NCBI GenBank assembly: GCA_965367295.1
Contig: CBDUHN010000013.1
Coordinates: forward strand, 1 to 64,000
Reading direction: 5' to 3'
Origin: JAIVHA01 sp965367295
GTDB taxonomy: Bacteria; Pseudomonadota; Gammaproteobacteria; DSM-19610
Length of the DNA: 64,000 bases
Position numbers and translations under genes: made by a program. The notes beneath the pieces were generated by a model. That model did not search any database. It had not been told where the DNA came from and saw nothing but the letters and a program-made list of their open reading frames with translations. Every line of letters starts with the position of its first letter. The first letter of the stretch is position 1. This document shows positions 55,673 to 63,957 of this stretch, one piece after another.

Positions 55673-56257
55673 TCAGGCCTCGGTTTCCCAGGCGATCTGG
55701 TCCACATTTGCCAGGTCGCCCACGCCCTTGTTCAGGGCCTTGAGCATCTCCGGCACCTCGATCTCCATGACCTGATCGCTGATCCATTTGCGATCCTTGG
55801 GTCCCATGGAATCGGTCACCTTCTCACCCAGGTAACGCTTGAAGGCATAACCCGGTTCGCCGTCACTCAGACTGAAATCGGCATAATCACCCATGCGTTC
55901 GTTGAGCACATCGATGAAAACGCCGCGGTAATCCTTGTCGGCACCTGCCAGGTCATCCATGTTCTCCTGCATGTATTCCGCCAGTTTGAGCGCATAAGCG
56001 GTAATGAAGGTCTGGCGTTGCGCCTGGCTCATGGTGTCGGCCACCTTACGGTCGGTAAGATGCACCAGGAAGGCCAGAATCTCCGACATCACCCGCAGGC
56101 GCTGCACATTGGTTTCCGTCTGAAACCCCTCGTTTTCCAGGTTTAATACCGCGTTGCCGGCGATACGCCAGGCGATGAAGGCCAGCGCGCTGGCAGCCTC
56201 CTGGGCACTGTGTTTGCGGTCCTTGTTCGCCCAACGGCTTTTGACTCGAATGGCCAC
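55673..56257 (-). CDS. Conserved-looking helical protein, unknown function
   Basis: This 194-aa protein (MAIRVKSRWANKDRKHSAQEAAS...) is predicted largely helical, with no TM or metal motif, and I recognise no family. I choose the GTG at 56257, because AGGAG lies 7 nt upstream; an in-frame ATG at 56272 overlaps that site. It is divergent from the gene at 56405 (148-bp gap), and ends at the bidirectional terminator. Confidence 0.75.
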   Translation of the reverse strand: MAIRVKSRWANKDRKHSAQEAASALAFIAWRIAGNAVLNLENEGFQTETNVQRLRVMSEILAFLVHLTDRKVADTMSQAQRQTFITAYALKLAEYMQENMDDLAGADKDYRGVFIDVLNERMGDYADFSLSDGEPGYAFKRYLGEKVTDSMGPKDRKWISDQVMEIEVPEMLKALNKGVGDLANVDQIAWETEA

Positions 56258-56404
56258 TACTGTACTCCTCATTCGCCAGCTTGGGTGCGCATCTACTCAC
56301 AGGTGGCGACGCGACGCAAGCTCGTGTTAGCATGCAATAACGTACTATTCTACTCAGGTATTAACCGGGTTCCAACTATCCCATTTGGTCAGTAATGGTT
56401 ACCT

Positions 56405-57454
56405 ATGGATAACGACGCAGTACTTCACCCCCTCCGGGAAACGGTACAGACCAACTGCCACATCGCCGACGCCCGCCATGCCAGCGATTACACCCTGTGC
56501 GTGTATCTGCTGAAGATGCGCGAATACTTTCGCTGGGAACAGGGCTACCCGCTAGGTGCCGCACTACCCAGCGAAGAGATCGGGGAATGGCTGGTAGCAC
56601 GGGAAGCCTACTGGGAGAGCCTGGAGAATGCCTCGCTGCAGGACCTGCGTATCAGCAACACAAGCCTGCCTCCCTTCGAATCCGACCTAGTCAACCAACA
56701 CCTGCTCGGCAAGGAACTGGTCTATAGCGGTGGCCTGGGCCACAACGGCCGTCCGCATTTCTTCCTAGCGGAGCTGGAACACCGGGAAACCCAGGACGAC
56801 TACCAGATACTCATCGCCGGCAGAGAATATGCCCGCGATCTCACCGCCCCGCCGGCCATGAGCCAGGGCAACACGATCTATGTACGACGCGAATCCTTTC
56901 GCCGCACGCTGTGGGAGAAACTCGAGGAATGGCGCTGGCACAAAAATGACAATCCCATGGGGCGTGCCATTGCCAGCTACGACTTCGACCACGACCTGGA
57001 ACAGGCCCTCGATGAAATGACTGCCAACGAAGTGGATGTGGTGGTATTACACGAAGTGGGCGAAGTGCTCGCCGGGAGGCAACTGGGGGGGAACTGGCAG
57101 GACATGATCGCCGGTATGTCACGCTCGCGTTCGGAGATCATGGCCCGCGCTGTGCGGGATCATCTGGCCGATACCCTGTCCACGCTGCCGGCATTGCTGG
57201 AACGCAACAAGACCGGTTCCCTGCACTTCTACATGGCCAACCTCAACGGCATGCGCAAGGAGATCTTCCCCAGCCTGCGCGACGCCTATGAGGACTGGCG
57301 CAGCTCCGGACAGCTGGCGACCATCCAGTCCACCATTACGGCTGCGCGCTCCCACTGGCTCGGTGTTGCTGAGCAGATGCTGGAATTGCATGGCCGTTAC
57401 GGCCCGGATGCCGCACCGCACCTCGAAGCCTTGATCGACAGCAGCCATCTATAA
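56405..57454 (+). CDS. Conserved hypothetical protein, possibly Sfum_1244-like
   Basis: This 349-aa soluble protein begins MDNDAVLHPLRETVQTNCHI. From memory it resembles an uncharacterised family seen in sulfur-metabolising bacteria (Sfum_1244-like); I cannot verify this. A VVVLHEVGEVLAG segment near 215 gives HExxE, which recalls metallo-enzymes, but no third ligand is clear. It lies 39 bp upstream of a 2OG oxygenase gene on the same strand and may be cotranscribed with it. Confidence 0.65.
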   Translation: MDNDAVLHPLRETVQTNCHIADARHASDYTLCVYLLKMREYFRWEQGYPLGAALPSEEIGEWLVAREAYWESLENASLQDLRISNTSLPPFESDLVNQHLLGKELVYSGGLGHNGRPHFFLAELEHRETQDDYQILIAGREYARDLTAPPAMSQGNTIYVRRESFRRTLWEKLEEWRWHKNDNPMGRAIASYDFDHDLEQALDEMTANEVDVVVLHEVGEVLAGRQLGGNWQDMIAGMSRSRSEIMARAVRDHLADTLSTLPALLERNKTGSLHFYMANLNGMRKEIFPSLRDAYEDWRSSGQLATIQSTITAARSHWLGVAEQMLELHGRYGPDAAPHLEALIDSSHL

Positions 57455-57493
57455 GAGAATCCCGGGAAACCAGTCATTCCCGGAAGTATCCTT

Positions 57494-58102
57494 ATGTCCC
57501 GACCCAATCCCGAGGGCGCCCCGCTCAGCACCATTACCGAGGTCAAACCCCACAGCTTCATTTTTGAAAAACGCGCCGCCCTGCCGGGTTTTCTCTGTGA
57601 CAACATGATCGAGCGCTTTGAAGCGGCGGAGAATGAACAGTACCTGGGACGTATCGGCCAGCTTCGGCAGGAAGACCGCAGTATCAAGAAATCCACCGAC
57701 CTCGTGGTGAGCGGCAAAGATCACTGGAAGGACGTGGACAACAACCTGTTCCGCTCACTGGGGCTCGCATTGAAGGAATTCCGCGAGGCATTCCCCTACT
57801 TCAAGGGCCCGTTCAAGGACAACGGCTACGCCATACAGCGCACCCTGCCTGGCGAACACTACCACTGGCATATCGATGGAGGCAGCCATGATTTCGCCGC
57901 GCGCCAGCTGGTGGCAGTCTGGTATCTCAATGATGTGCCCGGCCCCGGCGGTGAAACGGAATTCCTGTTCCAGGATGTGAAGGTCACCCCGGAACAGGGC
58001 AAGCTGGTGCTGTTCCCGCCCTTCTGGACCCACGAACACCGTGGCGTCACCCTGCAGCAGGGCGTGAAGTACATCGCCACCACCTGGGTAGTGTTTGCGT
58101 GA
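57494..58102 (+). CDS. 2-oxoglutarate/Fe(II)-dependent oxygenase (prolyl-4-hydroxylase-like)
   Basis: This 202-aa protein has a double-stranded beta-helix core. The Fe ligands are H126-x-D128 in HWHIDGGS and a distal H180 (or H182) in THEHRG; a Lys follows in QGVKYIATTWV as the likely 2OG anchor. It belongs to the P4Hc/2OG-FeII_Oxy_3 group. Substrate unknown. A second member of this superfamily lies at 61449. Confidence 0.85.
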   Translation: MSRPNPEGAPLSTITEVKPHSFIFEKRAALPGFLCDNMIERFEAAENEQYLGRIGQLRQEDRSIKKSTDLVVSGKDHWKDVDNNLFRSLGLALKEFREAFPYFKGPFKDNGYAIQRTLPGEHYHWHIDGGSHDFAARQLVAVWYLNDVPGPGGETEFLFQDVKVTPEQGKLVLFPPFWTHEHRGVTLQQGVKYIATTWVVFA

Positions 58103-58149
58103 TGGGCCCGCCCCTGAAATGGACTTTCGATGAATGGACATCAGGTTGG

Positions 58150-58296
58150 ATGTAGGTGCTAATTCATTCGCACTGCCCCCTATCCGGATTCAGTGACAAC
58201 GAATGTGAGATCCGCCGGAATCGCATCTCAAAACCATAGCCCATGCATGGAGGATGGTAAGCATGGTGATAATACGAACAGATTCGCATCTACAAG
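58150..58296. repeat. Dispersed GAATT-core palindromic repeat, copy 4 (paired)
   Basis: ATGTAGGTGCTAATTCATTCG at 58150-58170 is mirrored by GATTCGCATCTACA at 58281-58294. The 58103-58338 gap between the oxygenase and GNAT genes has no gene otherwise. Confidence 0.55.
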
Positions 58297-58338
58297 CGCA
58301 TTTTCTCTCCGCGTTCGACGGTGGGCGACCATAACCCC

Positions 58339-58770
58339 ATGCAAATCCGTTCGCCGCAAAGCCCGCAGGACTTTGAACAGTATTACGAGTTCCGCTACCG
58401 TCTGTTACGTGGCCCCTGGAAACAACCCCGTGGCAGTGAACGGGATGAACGGGAGGAACAGAGCCGCCACCTCATGGTCACCGCCGGCGACGGCAATGTG
58501 ATCGGCGTGGGACGACTGCATTTCAATACGCCACAGGAAGCCCAGATCCGCTATATGGCAGTGCACGAGGATTGTCGCGGCCAGGGCATCGGGCGCCGTA
58601 TCCTGCGCGCCCTGGAGGCTCTGGCACATGCCGATGGAGCCACGCGAATCGTCCTCAATGCCCGCAAACCGGCCGAGCTTTTCTACCAGAAGCAGGGCTA
58701 TCACACCGTCGGCGAGGCCCATACCCTGTTCGGCCAGATTCCCCATGTGCAGATGGAGAAGGATCTCTGA
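58339..58770 (+). CDS. GNAT-family N-acetyltransferase
   Basis: This 143-aa protein shows the GNAT acetyl-CoA motif A, IRYMAVHEDCRGQGIGRRILRALEALA, with QGIG, and a C-terminal LNARKPAELFYQKQGYHTVG. The ATG at 58339 is chosen over the GTG at 58321. It lies 51 bp before cmoA, which may or may not be functionally linked. Substrate unknown. Confidence 0.88.
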   Translation: MQIRSPQSPQDFEQYYEFRYRLLRGPWKQPRGSERDEREEQSRHLMVTAGDGNVIGVGRLHFNTPQEAQIRYMAVHEDCRGQGIGRRILRALEALAHADGATRIVLNARKPAELFYQKQGYHTVGEAHTLFGQIPHVQMEKDL

Positions 58771-58821
58771 CGCCGGTCCACCCCTGGACGAATCCCGTCG
58801 ACCCCACTACAGTGCTGCGCG

Positions 58822-59550
58822 ATGAAACCTGAAGACAATCTCTATTCCACCCCGCGTGATCACATTGTTGATTTCGCCTTCGATGCCGGCGTCGCCGCCG
58901 TATTCCCTGATATGATCCGCCGCTCGGTGCCAGGGTATGGCGAGATCATTGCGCTCACCGGCTTGCTGGCGGAACGCTACGCCCAGCCGGGCAGCCGCTG
59001 CTACGACCTGGGCTGCTCACTGGGCGCCGCCACCCTCTCCATGCGCCGGCGAATTCCCCATGGGGATTGCCGCATCATCGCCGTGGACAACTCCGCTGCC
59101 ATGCTCGATCAGGCCCGCCGCCATATCGAGCAGGACAACACCCGGCTCCCCGTCGAATTGTTGTGTGACGATGTGCGCACCGTGGGCATCGAAAACGCTT
59201 CGGTGGTGGTGTTGAACTTCACCCTGCAATTCATCCCACCGGCCGAACGCCTGCCTCTGCTGCAACGTATTCACGCCGGACTGCGACCTGGTGGTGTTCT
59301 GGTTCTGTCGGAAAAAATCACCTTCGCCAACGAGCTTGAACAGGATTTCAACACCGAACAGCACCACGCCTTCAAGCGCGCCAATGGCTATTCGGACCTG
59401 GAGATCAGCCAGAAGCGTACCGCACTGGAAAAGGTGCTGATTCCCGACACACAGGAACAGCATGAGGAACGACTGCGCTGGGCCGGCTTTCAGCGCAGCG
59501 AATGCTGGTTCCGCTGTTTCAATTTCGCTTCCTTCGTCGCCTTTCGATGA
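58822..59550 (+). CDS. cmoA: Carboxy-SAM synthase
   Basis: This 242-aa enzyme makes carboxy-S-adenosyl-L-methionine from SAM and prephenate. The SAM block YDLGCSLGAATLSMRRR matches the family and VVVLNFTLQFIPP follows. Its product is used by CmoB for wobble-uridine cmo5U34. Its stop overlaps the cmoB ATG (ATGA), so the pair is coupled. E. coli CmoA is 247 aa. Confidence 0.97.
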   Translation: MKPEDNLYSTPRDHIVDFAFDAGVAAVFPDMIRRSVPGYGEIIALTGLLAERYAQPGSRCYDLGCSLGAATLSMRRRIPHGDCRIIAVDNSAAMLDQARRHIEQDNTRLPVELLCDDVRTVGIENASVVVLNFTLQFIPPAERLPLLQRIHAGLRPGGVLVLSEKITFANELEQDFNTEQHHAFKRANGYSDLEISQKRTALEKVLIPDTQEQHEERLRWAGFQRSECWFRCFNFASFVAFR

Positions 59551-60521
59551 TCGATTACTCGACCGCGTTCATCGCACTCAAGAACACGGCGCTGGCGCCC
59601 CATCTGGCAATACTGCAGGAACTGACACGAACCCGGCTGCATACCTCTGCGCACGGCGACCTGGTCAAATGGCAGGCAGCCCTGCAGGCCATGCCACGGA
59701 TACAGCCATCCCGCATCAACCTGCAAACCGACTGCCTGCAGATCGGGGCCGCTGAAGATCTGGACAGGGTTTCACTCGACCAGCTGGAGCAGGCACTGCG
59801 GCAACTGCATCCCTGGCGCAAGGGGCCCTTCTGTCTGTTCGGCCATCACATCGATACCGAATGGCGTTCCGACTGGAAATGGCAACGCCTGGTACCACAT
59901 ATCAGTTCATTGCAGGATCGCCTGGTGCTGGATGTCGGCTGTGGCAACGGCTATCACCTGTGGCGCATGCTGGGGGACGGTGCCCGCTTTGCGATGGGCA
60001 TCGATCCCACCCTGCTATACCTGCATCAGTTCGAGGCCCTGCGCCGCTACATCGGTTCCCAGCGAGCCTGTATGTTGCCACTGGGCATGGAAGAGATGCC
60101 GGCCGCCAGCCAGGCCTTCGACACGGTATTTTCCATGGGCGTGTTGTATCACCGCCGATCACCCTTCGATCATCTCTATGAATTGCGCGATGCCCTGCGC
60201 CCGGGCGGCGAGCTGGTACTTGAAACCCTGGTGATCGAAGGCGATAGCGGGGAGATACTGGTGCCACAGGTACGTTATGCACGCATGCGCAATGTCTGGT
60301 TCATCCCCTCTGTGCCGGAACTGCAGCACTGGCTGCAGCGGGCCGGTTTCGCAGAGGTGCGTTGCGTGGATGTCACGGTGACAAGTAGAGAGGAACAGCG
60401 CAGTACCGACTGGATGCGGTTTGAGTCACTGGCGCAGTGCCTGGATGCTGAAGATCAGACAAGGACCATAGAGGGCTACCCGGCGCCACGGCGGGCAATT
60501 CTGATAGCAAGGAAACCTTGA
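59547..60521 (+). CDS. cmoB: tRNA U34 carboxymethyltransferase
   Basis: This 324-aa enzyme transfers the carboxymethyl group from carboxy-SAM to 5-hydroxyuridine-34 of tRNAs. SAM-binding LVLDVGCGNGYHLWRMLG and GIDPTLLYLHQFEAL are present, and the N-terminal RKGPF-like (HPWRKGPFCLFGHHIDTEWRSDWKW) is characteristic. The start at 59547 overlaps the cmoA stop; the longer frame from 59502 runs inside cmoA. E. coli CmoB is 323 aa. Confidence 0.97.
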   Translation: MIDYSTAFIALKNTALAPHLAILQELTRTRLHTSAHGDLVKWQAALQAMPRIQPSRINLQTDCLQIGAAEDLDRVSLDQLEQALRQLHPWRKGPFCLFGHHIDTEWRSDWKWQRLVPHISSLQDRLVLDVGCGNGYHLWRMLGDGARFAMGIDPTLLYLHQFEALRRYIGSQRACMLPLGMEEMPAASQAFDTVFSMGVLYHRRSPFDHLYELRDALRPGGELVLETLVIEGDSGEILVPQVRYARMRNVWFIPSVPELQHWLQRAGFAEVRCVDVTVTSREEQRSTDWMRFESLAQCLDAEDQTRTIEGYPAPRRAILIARKP

Positions 60522-60542
60522 AACAGGAATGGTGGATATTGC

Positions 60543-60618
60543 CCGAATAAATTCGGACCTGCAGGGTGATGTTTTTCAGGAAGCAAGGCGGATTTAATAG
60601 GTCCGATTTTATTCGGAC
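60543..60618. repeat. Dispersed GAATT-core palindromic repeat, copy 5 (paired)
   Basis: CCCGAATAAATTCGGACCTG (60543-60561) is followed by GTCCGATTTTATTCGGAC (60601-60618). Together they fill the cmoB to 60635 gap between convergent genes. Confidence 0.6.
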
Positions 60619-60634
60619 AAATGCTCCTTGAGAA

Positions 60635-60985
60635 TCAGATCAACGCCCCCTTCTCCCGCGCCAGTGCCTCGACGATCTCCCGCGGCGGCGCTTCAAAACC
60701 CGGTTGTTGCATGTGGGTCTGCCAGCGCGCATAGAGATCGGCCATCACCGGATCGGTACCCTGACAGCCCAGCACGGTAATGACTGCATCCCCCAGCTTC
60801 CACGGACCATCACCCTTCAGAGGCCCATCGAGTTCGTGAAAGGCTTCATCCGGATGCTGCTGGGTCCAGAAGGGTTCCAGGTACAGCAGACCGCCTGGCG
60901 TCGGGAAACGCTCCACCATGATGCGCCTTTCACCGTCGGGAAAGCGCACCATCAGGGGAGCGGTAACACTGAACAGATCCGTCAT
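60635..60985 (-). CDS. Small conserved-looking protein, unknown function
   Basis: This 116-aa protein starts MTDLFSVTAPLMVRFPDGE and ends EALAREKGALI. There is no TM, signal or motif I recognise. An AAGG lies shortly before the ATG at 60985; the frame extends four codons upstream. It follows another unknown gene at 61027 with a 41-bp gap, probably as an operon. Confidence 0.7.
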   Translation of the reverse strand: MTDLFSVTAPLMVRFPDGERRIMVERFPTPGGLLYLEPFWTQQHPDEAFHELDGPLKGDGPWKLGDAVITVLGCQGTDPVMADLYARWQTHMQQPGFEAPPREIVEALAREKGALI

Positions 60986-61026
60986 TGGCCTTCTCACATT
61001 GCCGTCGTGCAGGGACAGGACGAAAA

Positions 61027-61359
61027 CTAGACCTGGCCCTCACCGAGAATCACGGTTTCCGTGATATCGCCCTTGGTATCCACCACCACTTCCGCCACCC
61101 CCGGCATGCGGGACAGGATATAACCGGACCACAGCATCATGAGATCGCGGTTGTCCTGGTGCAGGGCCCCCAGCACCTTGTCCGCCGCAACCTGGCAACG
61201 CTCGTAGGCACCCAGTTTTTCGACCCAGCGCCGACTCATCTGCCAGCCCTTGTCCATATCGGCATCCATCTTGCGGTAGAATTCCTCCGCATCGTTCATA
61301 AAATCATCCGGCACACTCACCCGAATGGTTTGATCGTCCACGGTCACATTCAATATCAT
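61027..61359 (-). CDS. Small acidic protein, unknown function
   Basis: This 110-aa protein begins MILNVTVDDQTIRVSVPDDF and ends VVVDTKGDITETVILGEGQV. It appears a beta-strand pair flanking a helical middle with VEKLGAYERCQVAADKVLGAL. I do not recognise the family. It is divergent from piuC (89-bp gap). Confidence 0.72.
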   Translation of the reverse strand: MILNVTVDDQTIRVSVPDDFMNDAEEFYRKMDADMDKGWQMSRRWVEKLGAYERCQVAADKVLGALHQDNRDLMMLWSGYILSRMPGVAEVVVDTKGDITETVILGEGQV

Positions 61360-61448
61360 AAGGTTTTCCTGGCATCGTTCTGTTGCCCGTAGCCTATCCT
61401 GCGCGGGCGAAGATTCACTTCAAACACCGTATTGTAGAGTACTCATCC

Positions 61449-62120
61449 ATGTTGCTGCATATCCCAGGTGTACTAAGCGCCGATCAACTCACCACTATTC
61501 GCCGCCTGCTCGCTACCGGCAACTTCGTGGATGGCCGTTTGTCTGCAGGGATGGAGGCCCGCAAGGTAAAGCACAACGAGGAACTCGCTAACGATGCCTC
61601 CATAGTGCACCAGCTCAACCAGCTCGTGATGGGCAACCTGGTCCAGAACCCCGTCTACCAGGGGGGGGCGCTCCCGTACCGGATCGCGGCCCCCTTCTAT
61701 GCGCGCTACACCCCCGGCATGCACTACGGCGACCATATCGATGACCCGATCATGGGCCAGGGTGACCGCTATCGTACCGATCTTTCCATCACGGTATTCC
61801 TCAATGAGCCTGGTGATTACGACGGTGGCGAACTGCTGATCCGTACCGGCTTTGGTGACCAAAAGGTAAAGTTGCCGGCAGGTGACGCGGTGATGTACCC
61901 CTCGGGCAGCCTGCACCAGGTGGCGGAAGTTACCCGCGGAGAACGCCTGGTAGCCGTTACCTGGGTACAAAGCCTGATCCGGGAACCTGGTCAGCGGGAA
62001 GTGCTCTACGAGCTGTATCAGGCGCGTGAGAGGCTGCTACGGGATCGTCCCGGCAGCAAGGAAACCAACCATGTCAGCACCGCCTATATCAACCTGGTGC
62101 GCATGTGGGCGGAGTTGTAG
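61449..62120 (+). CDS. piuC: PKHD-type Fe(II)/2OG hydroxylase (PiuC/YbiX)
   Basis: This 223-aa protein starts MLLHIPGVLSADQLTTIRRLL. The iron ligands are H96-x-D98 in HYGDHIDDPI and H156 in GSLHQVAEV, with R166 for 2OG in GERLVAVTWVQS. PiuC often lies beside TonB-dependent siderophore receptors and is Fur-regulated in Pseudomonas; none is in view here. Start at 61449 fits the family N-terminus; the upstream open frame to 61383 is not conserved in type. Confidence 0.92.
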   Translation: MLLHIPGVLSADQLTTIRRLLATGNFVDGRLSAGMEARKVKHNEELANDASIVHQLNQLVMGNLVQNPVYQGGALPYRIAAPFYARYTPGMHYGDHIDDPIMGQGDRYRTDLSITVFLNEPGDYDGGELLIRTGFGDQKVKLPAGDAVMYPSGSLHQVAEVTRGERLVAVTWVQSLIREPGQREVLYELYQARERLLRDRPGSKETNHVSTAYINLVRMWAEL

Positions 62121-62261
62121 CCAGGAGAGTAAGCATGCCAGGGCACACCGCCATCCCTCGAACAGGCGGCGACCTGCAACAAATTCGAATTTTTAATATT
62201 TAAATTAAATTACAATGAATTAAAGGTAATTATTAATGTAATTTATCTTATAAAGGACCAC

Positions 62262-62298
62262 AAAAAAGGCCGTGCAGGTAATCCACACGGCCTTTTTT
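62262..62298. terminator. Rho-independent terminator between piuC and the minus-strand locus
   Basis: The stem AAAAAAGGCCGTG/CACGGCCTTTTTT has 13 bp with an 11-nt loop. A-/T-tracts on both sides make it act on both strands. It ends 22 bp before the small gene's stop codon. AT-rich DNA at 62180-62255 precedes it. Confidence 0.9.
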
Positions 62299-62320
62299 GC
62301 GGTACGCCGCAGAACGAAAA

Positions 62321-62524
62321 TTACTCGTGAGAGCCCTTTTCTGCGTGCGCCAACTGGACAACCTTCATCGCCATATCCCGGAACTCCTGGCGGTAGCCAT
62401 CCAGCACATGGCCGGAATCAGGTGCATAGTAATCCTTGGGTTCCACGCCATTCGCCTGCTCGTATGCAATGAATTTCTTCTGCATTTCAAGCATTTTCTT
62501 GATCATTTCAGCCTTTTCGCTCAT
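62321..62524 (-). CDS. Small conserved helical protein of the RspA/Cas6-like locus
   Basis: This 67-aa protein (MSEKAEMIKKMLEMQKKFIAYEQ...) is charged and mainly helical, with DYYAPDSGHVLDGYRQEFRDM in the middle. I recognise it only as a type of small protein found in sulfur bacteria. It is the last gene of the minus-strand group before a terminator, 133 bp after rspA, and may be transcribed with it. Confidence 0.72.
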   Translation of the reverse strand: MSEKAEMIKKMLEMQKKFIAYEQANGVEPKDYYAPDSGHVLDGYRQEFRDMAMKVVQLAHAEKGSHE

Positions 62525-62657
62525 CTTCTTCCACCTTTGCTAGGTCAAGGTTTTCATAGGATTCGGCTCGGGGAGCCCCGGAATGCAGGGACTATAGTCG
62601 CTGCAACCACCCGGGACCATATCCCCATTGGGCAATGGGGATGGCACCGAGCTTGGA

Positions 62658-62996
62658 TCAGTACCCGCCCTTGCGAGTGCTCTGCGGCAGGCCGGCAATC
62701 TTGCGGCCCTGTTTGCTAGGCATCAGCGGGAACATCATGTACATGTCCTTGCTGGTGAGTTTTTTGCCCCATTTCTTGCCCATATCCTTGAGGATGGTGC
62801 GTTCGTTGGGTTCATTACCGGCATTGTTGTAGTGCTCATCGCGCAGATAGCTCACAACATCCCAGTGCTCCTGGGTCATATCAATACCTTCCTGCTCAGC
62901 GATGATCTTGGCAATATCCTCGCTCCAGTCTTCCCCATTCACCAAGTGACCATTTTCCGTTGTTTCAATGGTCTTGCCGTTACACTCAATACTCAT
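62658..62996 (-). CDS. DsrC/TusE-fold protein lacking C-terminal cysteines (RspA type)
   Basis: This 112-aa protein has the DsrC/TusE fold: LVNGEDWSEDIAKIIAEQEGID, LTQEHWDVVSYLRD, and the C-terminal arm KQGRKIAGLPQSTRKGGY. In DsrC and TusE the arm carries Cys (KQACKIAGLPKPTGC), used for persulfide transfer. Here both positions are changed (R98; K109 region), and C5 is the only Cys. Members of this kind have been named RspA (regulatory sulfur-related). A structural or regulatory rather than sulfur-carrying role is therefore likely. GGAG precedes the ATG at 62996 by 7 nt. Confidence 0.85.
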   Translation of the reverse strand: MSIECNGKTIETTENGHLVNGEDWSEDIAKIIAEQEGIDMTQEHWDVVSYLRDEHYNNAGNEPNERTILKDMGKKWGKKLTSKDMYMMFPLMPSKQGRKIAGLPQSTRKGGY

Positions 62997-63055
62997 CACT
63001 TCTCTCCGTTCGAGTTTGCTGGTTTACTAGGTCAACAACCCCAAGGGGTATTCGC

Positions 63056-63751
63056 TCAATCATCCCCACGGGTTTCGCCCACCGGCGAAATCCCCTTATG
63101 GGGAATAAACAGCCCGCAGCCCAGTTTACGGCCTGGACCGATCCCCTGCTCCTGCAGCAACACAGCATGCGCGGGGTCCAGGTCGGCAACCATAATGGCC
63201 CGGGTATGGATATTTTCTTCCGGCATGCGGAGCATATGCGAGCGGCCACACATGATCTTGCGTACGGGAATCCGCAATTTTCGCATTTCTTCGACCACAT
63301 GCTCAAGAAATTCTTCTTCATCCTGCCCCTCTGCGCCCACCACATAGCGGGAAAACAGGGTGGGCATGGAACTGAGCAGTTTGGTTGTGGGTTCACCGAC
63401 GGTCAGTGGGTAACCATCAATTTCCAGCGTCTGCCCCACCAACGCCCGGGCATCCTCGATACGTGCCTTCGGGATGCGAATCGACATGCGGGCACGACGG
63501 GATAGATGCAGAATCTCGTTCTCTGCATTTTCCGGACGGTACCAGCCATTGCCGGATTCGGCGCCGTGAATCAGGTGGATACCCGCCGATTCTTCATCGG
63601 CAAGCCAGGGCAGTGCGTCCTGCAGTGCCCGGGAAAATTCGTAGGCATGATCCAGCGGCAACATCTTGCAGGAGATGTTGTAGACCAGATCGACAATATC
63701 ATCCGGTACGGCCCAGCGATCGTTATCGCGCTTCTCTTCTTCCCAGAACAT
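63056..63751 (-). CDS. Cas6/Cmx6-like RAMP-fold protein, no CRISPR context
   Basis: This 231-aa protein starts MFWEEEKRDNDRWAVPDDIVDLV. It ends with G203-I-G-P-G-R-K-L-G-C-G213, an exact fit to the GhGxxxxxGhG glycine-rich loop of Cas6, followed by LFIPHKGI. LPLDHAYEFSRAL (H35) and SGAESGNGWYRP-type segments match what I recall of the Cas6/Cmx6 family (type I-MYXAN). No CRISPR array or other cas gene is visible. Neighbours are rspA and small proteins, which suggests a non-CRISPR RNA-binding or -cleaving role. Start at 63751; TTG at 63772 is the alternative. Confidence 0.8.
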   Translation of the reverse strand: MFWEEEKRDNDRWAVPDDIVDLVYNISCKMLPLDHAYEFSRALQDALPWLADEESAGIHLIHGAESGNGWYRPENAENEILHLSRRARMSIRIPKARIEDARALVGQTLEIDGYPLTVGEPTTKLLSSMPTLFSRYVVGAEGQDEEEFLEHVVEEMRKLRIPVRKIMCGRSHMLRMPEENIHTRAIMVADLDPAHAVLLQEQGIGPGRKLGCGLFIPHKGISPVGETRGDD

Positions 63752-63768
63752 AGCGTTCCTGCCTTGCG

Positions 63769-63954
63769 TCAATTCGAGTAAAAGGCCGCTTCCAGCCTTG
63801 ATTCCCAGGATTCCGGGGTATCCGGAAACGGCGGTCGCACATCCATGCTGAAAAAGGTTTCACCACTGTGCGCCTTTTCCTTGATGATCGTTTCCAGTTC
63901 CTCAAATGAGGCCAGCTCATGATGCTGCATCAGTACTTCACTCAGCCATAACAT
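63769..63954 (-). CDS. Small conserved-looking protein upstream of the Cas6-like gene
   Basis: This 61-aa protein begins MLWLSEVLMQHHELASFEELE and ends RPPFPDTPESWESRLEAAFYSN. It is acidic with no TM. GGAG lies 9 nt upstream of the ATG. It ends 17 nt before the Cas6-like start, so the two are likely cotranscribed. I recognise no family. Confidence 0.7.
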   Translation of the reverse strand: MLWLSEVLMQHHELASFEELETIIKEKAHSGETFFSMDVRPPFPDTPESWESRLEAAFYSN

Positions 63955-63957
63955 AGA

